NCBI RefSeq assembly: GCF_000835495.1
Contig: NW_015622543.1
Span: 496,001 to 560,000, forward strand
Length of the DNA stretch: 64,000 bases
Reading direction: 5' to 3'
Source of the DNA: Cladophialophora immunda
Taxonomy: Eukaryota; Ascomycota; Eurotiomycetes; Chaetothyriales; Herpotrichiellaceae
Every line of letters begins with the position of its first letter. The stretch's first letter is position 1. The notes under the pieces were generated by a model. That model saw only the letters and a list, made by a program, of their open reading frames with translations, did not search any database and had not been told where the DNA came from. A program made the position numbers and the translations under genes. Shown here one piece after another: positions 55,392 through 64,000 of the stretch.

Positions 55392-57000
55392 TAATAATTA
55401 TTATTAAGAAGTTAAGGTATTTAGGTTAGTAAGACTATTATTACGTACTAAAGGAAATAAAGTATAGTATAGGGTAGTAGAGTATTAATAGTATTAGTAT
55501 TATTAAGCGTATCTAATTACTTAGGAGTAGAGCTTAGGTAGCGAAGGATTTAAGCTTTAGACTATATAGTATAAGGGTACTATCCGGTGTAGGAATATAA
55601 GACGCTAACTAGGGGAGAAAGTCGTATCTATTACGAGCTGCTATATGACACGTGAGGTGTCCATAGGCAAACCCGCGGTAGTTTACTTAGTGATATAGTA
55701 GGGAGGGACGCTATAGCTGAGACTGGAAACTAAGTGTATAGTATGCAGACCTATACGTATAGTAGATGATCGTAAGGAACTCGATTTTCTATAACTATTA
55801 TTAACTATAAGGAGAACTATATAGCTAAGCGCGGCTATATACCACTCGGGATATATATTTAACATATTACTCTATTAGACATATTAAACATGTCAATATG
55901 TTTCTGAGCCTATCTAGGTATATTACTCTATTACCCCGCTAGGTTATGCTAACATATTTACTAAGATACTAGCGTCTGACATATTCTCCTCGGTTAACCT
56001 TCCTCCTTATCTTTCCCCTTAGTCTCCTATATAGTCGGTTTATAACACCTCCCCCTCCTTTAACGTATGCGTTACTCTTAACGTACTTAAGGTGAGCGTA
56101 TCCCTTTCCTTCTACCTTTTACTTCCTCCTTATGGCTAATTATGCTAAAGGTTCCGAAACCCCCTCGATCCTAACGATATCGTAACTTAGGTAACGCTAT
56201 TATAAAGCTTAGCTCCCGCGCTCCTAATCCCTACCTAGAGTATACTAAATCGCACTCTATCTACATTATTCGTCGTAGTTATTCGAAGTACGGTCCCTAT
56301 ACTAAAAAGAATATAATCTATTATAGTTACTTTTCTAAGGCCGAGTTTAATCGACTCGAAAATAAGAAGTAGGAGTTAATTCGGTAAGGCTAGGAGACCT
56401 AAAATTTAATATTAGTCTTAGCTAAGTAATTATTAGAAACTTAGTAGTATATCGCTGATATAAATAAAAGAGTAGACATCCTAACGAAGCATTAGGAGGA
56501 TATAGCGGATCGTAAGGCGGCGGCCTTAAGTTTACTTAATAATAGTAATAGTGTAGATACGGCGGTAATAGACGTAGATCCCTTTATCTAGGATAATCTA
56601 GCTTTTAACGCGGTCATTTTTTCTAATCCGTCCCTCTCTTTTCTAGAATTTAGAGATACGAGATAGCTCTCTAAGTTATCTAGTTAATAATTCCTTAGTA
56701 CTATTATTCTTTATCCCGGTCCTTAGGCTCGATTCTAGATAATCTAATGTAGTATTAGTAATATTTAATAATAAGTGTCTTAGGTACGTTTTCCCTTAGT
56801 TCCTAGGTATTAGGTTCCGTTATTAACTAATATACTAAGTATTACGTCAGTACTAGGAACCCTTAATAAGCTAATATCTTTTCTAGCTTTATTTCTTACA
56901 TCCCGTAGAGTTCTACGTTAATTATTTCTCACCGGCGTTTAGTATTAGTCTTACTTTCTGATTTTAGTTCCTTTAGAATAATAGGTCGCGTACCTATCCT
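55392..57000. mobile_element. RIPed transposon sequence
   Basis: AT-rich, TpA-rich DNA, nearly free of CpA/TpG and full of stops in all frames. It holds the plus-strand coding relic at about 56160-56690 and continues into the gypsy relic to the right. No intact gene. Confidence 0.75.
56160..56690 (+). pseudogene. RIPed relic of a coiled-coil repeat-element ORF
   Basis: One plus-strand frame is protein-like though broken by TAG/TAA codons: FNRLEN, YIADINKRVDILTKH, EDIADRKAAALSLLNNSN, DNLAFNAVIFSNPSLSFLEF. The pattern (Cys-rich start, Leu/Glu/Gln coiled coil, acidic Ser-rich end) resembles an ORF seen repeatedly in fungal dispersed repeats. It has no known function. The stops fit CAG/CAA to TAG/TAA changes. 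Confidence 0.5.
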
Positions 57001-57509
57001 TTAATAGTATTCTTTCTTTACTCTAGATAGTAAGTTATCGCTATATTCCTAAGTGTTTTCTAAATCGTCGTATCCTAACTACTTAACTAGGTATATGTTA
57101 ACATACTTAATAGCTTCCGACCTAGGGCTGAAGTTAACTAACCTCTTAATCTTATACTTTAGTTCTCCTATCTCCTTATCGATCTCTACTAGTCCTAGTT
57201 TCGCATTTAGATCCCTATATAATTCTAGTAGAGATTTATAGAATACTAAGTATATTTCTAGTATCTTTAGGAGATCTAGTTCGTATATAACTAGTCCTAG
57301 TTTCTTTTTAATACGATATAGTCCGATTTTAGTGTAATCTAGTTTATCGCTTAGTTATTTTATTTTGATGTTTTTTCTTCTTATATAGACTATCCCTCTC
57401 TCTTTAAGGTCTAGTCCCTTAGATCTTCTTTTATTTTCTCTTTTTACTATTTTTTCTAATATTTTTTATAATTCCTTTTGTATTATATTATATAGCTCTT
57501 TTATCTTAT
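57000..57509 (-). pseudogene. Gypsy integrase C-terminus and chromodomain relic (left part)
   Basis: Minus-strand frames degraded by RIP retain an integrase tail resembling the 'kl.gPy.i..k.g...YeL.LP' region (near 57300-57200) and a chromodomain-like end (SEAIKYVNIYLVK, LGYDDLENT, near 57110-57050). This is the 3' continuation of the element resumed at 62565, cut by the copia insertion. Confidence 0.65.
57505..57509. repeat. Target site duplication CTTAT (left)
   Basis: CTTAT directly before the left copia LTR, repeated exactly at 62565-62569 after the right LTR. Confidence 0.9.
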
Positions 57510-57832
57510 TGTTCAGAGGACATAGAGTAGATTAGCTCATAGGATCGTACCCTTTTAGGTAATGTACGTGACTGTTAGGAAGCTTAGTTAAGTTAACTAT
57601 CTGAGAGGAGAGAACGCTCTTATATAGATAAAGGAAACACTACTAGATAGTGATAGAAGTACCTCGAAGGTAGATTTCTAATCACTATTAGTAATCAATC
57701 ACATTATAGTAACGCCACCCTTAACGCCACCGCCTATATCACGTGATCTAGTATAGACTAGTAGCGTTAACTAGTCACGTGATAAGACGCTAGGCCTAAT
57801 TAGGCCATACGCCTAAATGGCGATATTCCACA
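57510..57832 (-). repeat. Copia LTR (3' LTR in element orientation)
   Basis: 323 bp, with ends TG...CA. Differs from the other LTR at four positions. It contains two CACGTG cores at 57740-57745 and 57776-57781. Confidence 0.95.
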
Positions 57833-57845
57833 CACCCCCTTAAGC
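57833..57845 (-). other. Polypurine tract
   Basis: On the minus strand TTAAGGGGGTG abuts the 3' LTR, as required for plus-strand DNA priming during reverse transcription. Confidence 0.75.
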
Positions 57846-57948
57846 TAGATCTAGCCTTTTGCGAGATCCTAGCTTATAACTGGAATGTCGTTTATCTAGA
57901 TAGTCAGTCTGATGCGTTTCCTTACCTTTTAACGCTTTACTAGCCTAT

Positions 57949-60900
57949 CTAGACTAGTTTTAGATCCTTTAGGCCTATACCTTGGATGAAGTTAATCCAT
58001 TTTTCAGTAGTAATAGGCTTAGTTAGACCATCGGCCAGTTGAGCGTCCGTAGGTATCCAATTGAGTCTGGATAGGTCGTTTTGAACGCATTCTCGCACAT
58101 AGTGGTATTGTATGTCGATGTGCTTAGTCCTAGCGTGATATACGGGGTTTTTCGCTAGTTCTATAGCTGAATTTGAGTCGGTATAGACATTTAGGCATTC
58201 TATAGTAAGACTAGGGCCTAGTAGGCCTTTTATCTCGCTTAGTAGTGCCTTAATGTACTGTTGTTCCTTTATAGCCTCTTTTAGGGCCATATATTCAGCT
58301 TCGCAGGAACTTAGCGCCACCGTACGCTGTAGTTTCGAATTCCAAGATAGAGGAGTGCCGCGGTAGACGAATAGATAGCCTGTCGTAGAGCGTCTAGTGC
58401 CTATATCACCCCCCCAATCTGAATCTACATAGCAATCTATACTAGTAGACTTAGATTGATAGGCTAGACCTAGGTCTTTTGTTATAGATAGGTATTCCCA
58501 TATCCTTTTAAGCACTTTGAAGTGTAAAGGACTAGGATTCGACATATACCTAGCTAAATAGCCTACCGGATAGGCTAGATCAGGTCTTGTCTTCGTCATA
58601 AGGTACATAAGGGCTCCTATCTGTTGCTGGAACTCCTTTATATCGTCCGCTTTGGCGTTTCCTTCTATAGGCTCAAATTTTAAGCCTATTGGAATAGGAC
58701 TCGTAAGTTTGATCTCTTTCTTATCTCTAGGTTTATACTGATTGAGTATTTTATCAATATAGTGACCTTGAGATAGAGATATAGACCTTTTAGGTCGATC
58801 CCTAGTTATCTTAATGCCTAGGAATTCATCGATCGTACCTAAGTCCTTCAGTTCGATAGATTTAGATAGGTCCTTAAATAAGGTCCTTATCTTTGACATT
58901 TCTGAGGATATGACGATTATATCGTCAATGTAGGCGATTAGTACGATCGATAGGTCGTTATTTAGGTAGATAGATTGATCCACCTTCGAAGGGAATAGGC
59001 CTAGTTGTCGTAAAAGGCCTTTTAGGTGTCTTTCCCATTCTCTACCTGACTGTTTTAGCCCATATAACGCTTTATTTAATAGGCATATATAGTCAGGTTT
59101 AGTAGAGTCTTCCCAGCCTATAGGCTGATTTATATAGACCTTTTCGTGTAAGGTAGCGTTTGGAAACGCACTCTTAACGTCCCATTGGGCGATTTCCAGG
59201 TCTAGATCGGCCGCTATAGCTAGGATAAGCTTCCAGGCTATAGGATTGACTGTATTTACGAATGTCTCGTTATAGTCAATGCCTGATTGTTGTTGAAAGC
59301 CTCTAGCTACCCACCTAGCCTTATAGATAGGATTTCGATAGGGATCTTTAATCTTAAGAACCCATTTCCCATCTAGTACCTTTAGGTCGTCCGTTCTAGG
59401 TACTAAGGTCCAGGTATCCTTATCCTTAAGGCTATCTATCTCTTTTTGACAGGCTATTTTCCATTGAGGTGCCTGTAGAGATTTCATAGCCTCTAGATAG
59501 GTAGGATCTGTTTCGGTGGCTATTAGGGCGATATCGTCTTGATTTGCGTAATATTCAAGTTATTCGATAAAGGATAGATCTTCAATAGACCTTAGGTCTT
59601 CGCCTATAGCCTTATTAACAGCGCTAGGGCTGTTTTCGGCTAGTTGACCCTCGGTTTGGCCTTGGTCTTGTTGATCTGTCGGTAGGTCAACTGGCTGATC
59701 GTCCGTTTCGACTGATTTATCGTCCGTTTCGACTGATTTATCGTCCGTTTGGACTGATTCGTCGTCCGTTTGGACTAGTTGACCCTCGTCGACTAGTTCC
59801 TCGTTTGATATAGTGTCGATCTGTTCTCGTACCTTAGCTAGTCTACTAGCTAGGCGTTCTGGAGTGTCTTTTATAAAGACTCCCTCTAGTATATCGACAT
59901 CTCGCGCTATAGTAGTTATATACCTAGCGCTAGGCTTAGTAAGCCTATATTGATTTGATCCGTATCCTACTAGGATATAAGGATTCGCCCTAGGGTCTAG
60001 CTTTTTAAGGGTTTCCTTTGGTTCCCTTTTATAAGCGATAGATCCCCAGATCCTAATGTCCGATATAGTAGGTTTTTGGCCGTATTTTGCCTCGTACGGG
60101 GTTATAAAGCTATCTAGGCTAGAGTGGGGTGTCCTATTGTATAGGTAGGTAGCGGCTATAGCCGCTTCACCCCATAAACCCTTAGGTAGGCCCGTTGATA
60201 TGAGCATAGCGCGCACCTTGTTTATAAGCGTTCTATTAAAGATCTCGCTTATGCCGTTCTGTTGAGGTGTATAAGGTGCAGAATAGGTCGCTATAACGCC
60301 TTTATCCTTTAGTAGCGCTAGGAACTGTTCGCTTTTATATTCTCTAGCGTTATCGGAATGTAGGCGTTTTAGTCGTACGCCTAGTTGATTTTCTTCTTCC
60401 GATAGATAGTCCTTAAATTCGTCAAAGACTTGATCTCGGCTAGATAATAGGCGAATAGTAGCGTATCTAGTTTTATCGTCTATAAACGAGACGAAATAGC
60501 GCTATTTTAGGAACGTTTCTGGCGTCATTAGCCCACATATGTCAGAATGGACCTTTTCGAGGGTCTCTTGTGCCCTAGGCATAGGCGTACGGCTTATCTT
60601 AGCTATAGTCTTCGATTGGATGCATATCTCGCATTCCTTAGTCGATATAGGTGGTCCCCTAGGCATTTCACAGCCTATAGTGTGTTTAGGTAGAGTCTCT
60701 AGGGCTATACTACCTATATGGCCCATTCTCTGGTGCCAAATGTCGCTATCTACCGTAGCGTACGCGTATTCGGTAGTAGGATAGGTATCGATGGCTATAA
60801 GGTTTCTTCTATAATAGCCTTTAGCTATCATAGCGTCTCTTATCGATAGGTTAATCGAATCGTTTCCGATCGATATAGAGACCCCTTTTTTAGCTAATGC

Positions 60901-62001
60901 GCCTAGGCTTAATAGATTCAAGCCTAATTTAGGCACATATAGACAATCTTAGATGGTAGCAGTTCGACCAGTTGACCTAAAACGTACTCGGACGTTCCCT
61001 TGCCATTTTACTGGGATATTAGAGATATTTCCCCAGTTTAGGGCCGATTGACAGGGTCTTAGGTCGCTAAATAGCGCCCTAGTAGAGCATATATGCCTAC
61101 TAGCCCCACTGTCTAGTATCCATAGACTTTAGTCCTTTAATTCGTCTATTGTTAATAAGGCGAATTCAGTCTCGACTAGTTGACCCTCTTCTCGTACGTG
61201 AGATAGTAGGGTGGGCTCTTTTTTAGCCTCTTTAGTTACCTCTCTAGGACTATTAGTCCTATTAGGAGGTCTTAGGCTAGGATTTTTCTCCCAGCACTTA
61301 TCGATAGTGTGGCCTCTTTTATGACAGAAGGTGCACTTAGGTCTAGTAGTAGCGCTAGCCTTAGTGTTCATGGCCATTTCCTGAGGATGAATCGACTTTA
61401 GACGTCTAGTCTCGTCCAATAGGTAGCTGAATATAGAGGATAGATCGACTTCTTTATCGCTAGATCTGAGATTTTGCGTAATGATAGCGACGGTATTCTC
61501 GTATTCGGACGATAGGTTGTTTAGCGCGTACGCTATAATAACCTTATTCGGTATAGCTAGCTTTCTAGCCGCTAATTCGTCTGATAAACGCTTGATTCTC
61601 GCTAGGTAGTTCTCGATAGAACCGCCTGATGTCGCTAGGCTCGTACTGAATAGTTCCTTACATATGAGGAACTTAGAACTAAAGCCTTTAGGCTCGTATA
61701 GGGACTTAAGCCTATCCTAGATGTCGATAGCGCCTTTAAGGTCTTTAACTTGAATAAGAGGGCCGTCGTCTAGCGCTAGTCTTATCAAGGCGCTAGCCTT
61801 AATAGACTTTGCCTCTCGTTCGGCTAGATATAGTTGATATTCCTCTTTAGTACCTTTTTCTTCGTCGTACGGTATAAGAGGATATAGGGCGGATTTATAG
61901 CCTTTGTCGATTATATAGGCTTCCATTCGTAAAGCCCAGAATTCCCAGTTTATAGACCCCTTTAGTCTAGGGACCCTAAACGGGTTCGAATCGCTTAACA
62001 T
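57949..62001 (-). pseudogene. Copia gag-pol, one frame with five stops
   Basis: A single minus-strand frame of about 1350 codons runs from ATG 62001 to the stop at 57949. Domains in order: Gag (SINWEFWALRMEAY), zinc knuckle C-x2-C-x4-H-x4-C (CTFCHKRGHTIDKC, about 61330), aspartic protease core DSGAS (about 61105), integrase with HHCC zinc site (WHQRMGH, CEICIQSK) and later D,D,E region, reverse transcriptase with YIDD (about 58925) and RNase H ending in SCEAEYMAL and the DIQYHYVRE segment. Stops sit at 61717, 61129, 60949, 60502 and 59560 and all share the frame. Each is a TAA or TAG that one C-to-T change (on either strand) could have made. The element is therefore a recently silenced copy rather than a fragment. 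Confidence 0.93.
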
Positions 62002-62227
62002 TATGGTAGCGTTCGATATTCTCAAGGTCTTATCGATAGTATAGATAACTAGTAGCCTTTGAGATACCTTAGGTTTATCGCTAACCTAGTAACGGAAGGT
62101 TCGATCGATTCGATAGTCCTAGTGTGTAGGTCTATTTGCCGTATTATCGTCCGCTAGTATAGGTACTAGGGCGTAGTAGGTTGAATCGTTAATAGTCGAT
62201 ACGTCGTGGCACCGGATTAACTTTAAT

Positions 62228-62241
62228 CCGGGCTCATAACC
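62228..62241 (-). other. Primer-binding site, half-tRNA type
   Basis: Directly next to the 5' LTR, the minus strand reads GGTTATGAGCCCGG. The plus strand GGGCTCATAACC is the anticodon arm of eukaryotic initiator tRNA-Met (CAU anticodon), not a tRNA 3' end. This matches the priming by a 5' half-tRNA known for Drosophila copia. Confidence 0.8.
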
Positions 62242-62564
62242 TGTTCAGAGGACATAGAGTAGATTGGCTCATAGGATCGTACCCTTTTAGGTAATGTACG
62301 TGACTGTTAGGAAGCTTAGTTAAGTTAACTATCTAAGAGGAGAGAACGCTCTTATATAGATAAAGGAAATACTACTAGATAGTGATAGAAGTACCTCGAA
62401 GGTAGATTTCTAATCACTATTAGTAATCAATCACGTTATAGTAACGCCACCCTTAACGCCACCGCCTATATCACGTGATCTAGTATAGACTAGTAGCGTT
62501 AACTAGTCACGTGATAAGACGCTAGGCCTAATTAGGCCATACGCCTAAATGGCGATATTCCACA
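62242..62564 (-). repeat. Copia LTR (5' LTR in element orientation)
   Basis: 323 bp, pair of 57510-57832. CACGTG cores at 62472-62477 and 62508-62513. Ends ATATTCCACA before the CTTAT duplication. Confidence 0.95.
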
Positions 62565-62569
62565 CTTAT
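62565..62569. repeat. Target site duplication CTTAT (right)
   Basis: Second copy of the 5-bp duplication flanking the copia element. Confidence 0.9.
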
Positions 62570-64000
62570 TAACCTTAATCCTTACTTCTTCTGATATTAG
62601 TTTCTTAAATTTTAGTGTCTTAAATATATTTAGGTAGTGTCTATAAGTTACGTAAAATAGTGATATTTCTATTACGGCGATACTATTATTAAATGCTATT
62701 TATACTGTTAATAGTAGTTATGCCTAATTATCTTACTAATAGTTAACGTAGTATCGTAAATATTATTCTAGTATTTAGTTTATTCTTTCCGTTTAACTAT
62801 CTATCTATAAGTAGTATACTATTAATAACTTTATATCTATCCCTAAGAGGTTCATTAAGGATTACTAAAACTGTAATGTGAATAGTTTATCTCTATCTGA
62901 GATTATCTTATTTAGTATCCCGTATTATAATATAACTATTCTAATGAATAAGTAGGCTAAATCTCTTACTATCGCCTTTTCGGTGAATAGTAGTATATAT
63001 ACGTATTTCGTTAGTCTTTCGATAACCATTATAATACTATTATACTCTTTATCCGTAAGGAGTTCTCGAGATATTAGTAGTTTTATAATAAAGTTAATTA
63101 TAATGGAGTCCTACGGTCTATTTAGTGTTTATAGTACCATAAGTAATCCATATAGTTTATATCGTTCTTTCTTTATTTTCTTATAGATATCGTATTTTCT
63201 AATGTATTCTTTAATATCTTTTCTAAGTCCTTTCTATATAAAGTCTCTTATAATTAACTCGATCGTTTTTATAATTCTAGGGTACTCTATAAGTTAGCTA
63301 TTATATCTTTCTTTTATAATATCCCGTTTTTATTCTTCGGTTAGCTTAATGTCTATAATTACTAAATTATAGTTATATCCTCTATATTATAGTGTCTACC
63401 CGTTAGTCTTAAGTAGCGTATTAGGTTTAGGTCCTACTACTCTCATATAGTCTAGTCTTCTACTTAATGCATCTACTTAACCATTTTCGGTTCCTTTAAT
63501 ATAGTAGATTCTAAAGTTATATCTTACTAAAGTTTCTACCTATCTCACTTATTACCTATTTAGGTCCTTTATCGTTATCTAGTAAGTAAGGTTTTTATAG
63601 TTAGTAAATATTGTTAGAAGGTCTGAGTGTACGGTCGGAGGAGGTCATTTACTAGATACTAAAAGACTTGAGTTGAGATAACTATCTAGGAGGTAGAAGC
63701 GTCCTTATATAGATAATAGGTGGTAATAATAGAAGATAAAAGAAATCCCTTGAATCGCTATTAATAAGCGATCACACCACCTAGTATCGCCACTTATACC
63801 ACGTGATCTAGTACTAGTATAGACTAGTAGTATCCACTAGTCACGTGATAAAGCGCTAGGCCTAATTAGGCCGTACGCCTAAATAGCGATATTCCACAAA
63901 TATCTATACCGAGTACCTTACCCCTTCTAGATATACTCTCTATTATCGTAATGCTTCTATAATAGCGAGTAATTCTTTATTATAGATATTATAGTTTAAT
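62570..64000 (-). mobile_element. RIPed Ty3/gypsy retrotransposon relic (right part)
   Basis: Minus-strand frames, broken by many TAA/TAG codons, keep gypsy features in the proper order. RNase H lies across the solo LTR (NYKNLTY and KDLNRR, about 63590-63540; VDALSR near 63470). The integrase core is at about 63030-62740 (MVIERLTKYVYIL, IISDRDKLFT, SLMNLLGIDIKL). The frame then continues beyond the copia insertion at 57509. Reverse transcriptase and gag would lie past the window's right edge. The sequence is strongly depleted in CpA/TpG. It reads as the old host element of the two nested insertions. Confidence 0.85.
63612..63898 (-). repeat. Solo LTR of a related copia family
   Basis: 287 bp with TG...CA ends and a perfect 5-bp duplication AATAT on both sides (63607-63611, 63899-63903). 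Its last 50 bp closely match the LTR at 62242-62564 (GCGCTAGGCCTAATTAGGCC, ending GCGATATTCCACA), while the left part differs. CACGTG cores occur at 63800-63805 and 63842-63847. No internal coding region, so it arose by LTR-LTR recombination. Confidence 0.9.

Larger units (their letters stand above)
57510..62564 (-). mobile_element. Ty1/copia LTR retrotransposon, nearly complete
   Basis: 5055-bp element with 323-bp LTRs (57510-57832, 62242-62564), bounded by TGTT...CACA and by a 5-bp target duplication CTTAT. The coding strand is minus. The order protease, integrase, reverse transcriptase, RNase H identifies the copia superfamily. The LTRs differ at 4 sites (all transitions, 1.2 percent), so the insertion is fairly young compared with the RIP-saturated gypsy element it entered. 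It is disabled by in-frame stops but has no frameshift. Confidence 0.95.

Noticed and set aside
62228..62241. tRNA gene fragment
   Set aside because: The match to initiator tRNA-Met is limited to the anticodon arm and lies exactly at the LTR edge, so it is a primer-binding site.
62983..63186. 67-aa plus-strand ORF with hydrophobic composition
   Set aside because: Reverse reading of the RIPed gypsy integrase; AT-rich codons give Ile/Ser/Tyr.

Overview
This window comes from a filamentous ascomycete (Pezizomycotina). The evidence is short 45-120 bp GT-AG introns, Zn2Cys6 and fungal_trans regulators, TRI12-type MFS pumps, and AT-rich transposon remains in which CpA/TpG has become TpA, the signature of repeat-induced point mutation (RIP). 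No rRNA, tRNA or CRISPR was seen. Intron boundaries were assigned by eye from splice signals and frame continuity.

Layout. (1) 1-18180, accessory metabolism: the 3' part of a TRI12-type efflux MFS gene, a Zn2Cys6 regulator, a decayed ORF, a divergent zinc alcohol dehydrogenase / aldehyde dehydrogenase pair, a cyclase-family metal hydrolase (PF04199), a sugar-type MFS transporter and a C2H2 plus fungal_trans regulator. This reads as a small catabolic module that imports a compound, oxidises alcohol to aldehyde to acid, and hydrolyses an amide or lactone. (2) 18510-30321, conserved housekeeping genes: DUF202 membrane protein, TAD3 tRNA deaminase subunit, LIN1/CD2BP2 GYF protein, UFD1, fructosamine-3-kinase, membrane dipeptidase and a CCCH zinc-finger protein whose stop codon lies in a 15-bp minisatellite. 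(3) 30753-54178, a second accessory cluster: cytochrome P450 and a VOC-fold dioxygenase-like enzyme sharing a divergent promoter, a dead beta-lactamase-family gene, two convergent fungal_trans regulators, a SnoaL/NTF2-like protein, a fumarylacetoacetate-hydrolase-family enzyme, acetoacetyl-CoA synthetase, a RIP-mutated DNA transposon with 36-bp terminal inverted repeats, a second TRI12-type MFS pump and a phenol-hydroxylase-type FAD monooxygenase. With no PKS, NRPS or terpene synthase present, I read it as an aromatic or cyclic-compound degradation cluster: hydroxylation, ring opening, FAH-type C-C cleavage, then activation of acetoacetate. (4) About 54650-64000, repeats: minisatellite-like duplications, a heavily RIPed plus-strand coding relic, and a RIPed Ty3/gypsy element with a chromodomain, interrupted by a nearly complete Ty1/copia element (57510-62564; 323-bp LTRs; target duplication CTTAT) and by a solo LTR of a related copia family (63612-63898; target duplication AATAT).

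Most notable points: the copia element has one uninterrupted frame of about 1350 codons broken only by five stops, all explainable by C-to-T transitions, and a primer-binding site complementary to the anticodon arm of initiator tRNA-Met, implying half-tRNA priming. The second cluster carries candidate Zn2Cys6 operators: CGG-N9-CCG in the P450/VOC promoter and an identical 11-mer containing CGG-N3-CCG upstream of both acetoacetyl-CoA synthetase and the MFS pump.
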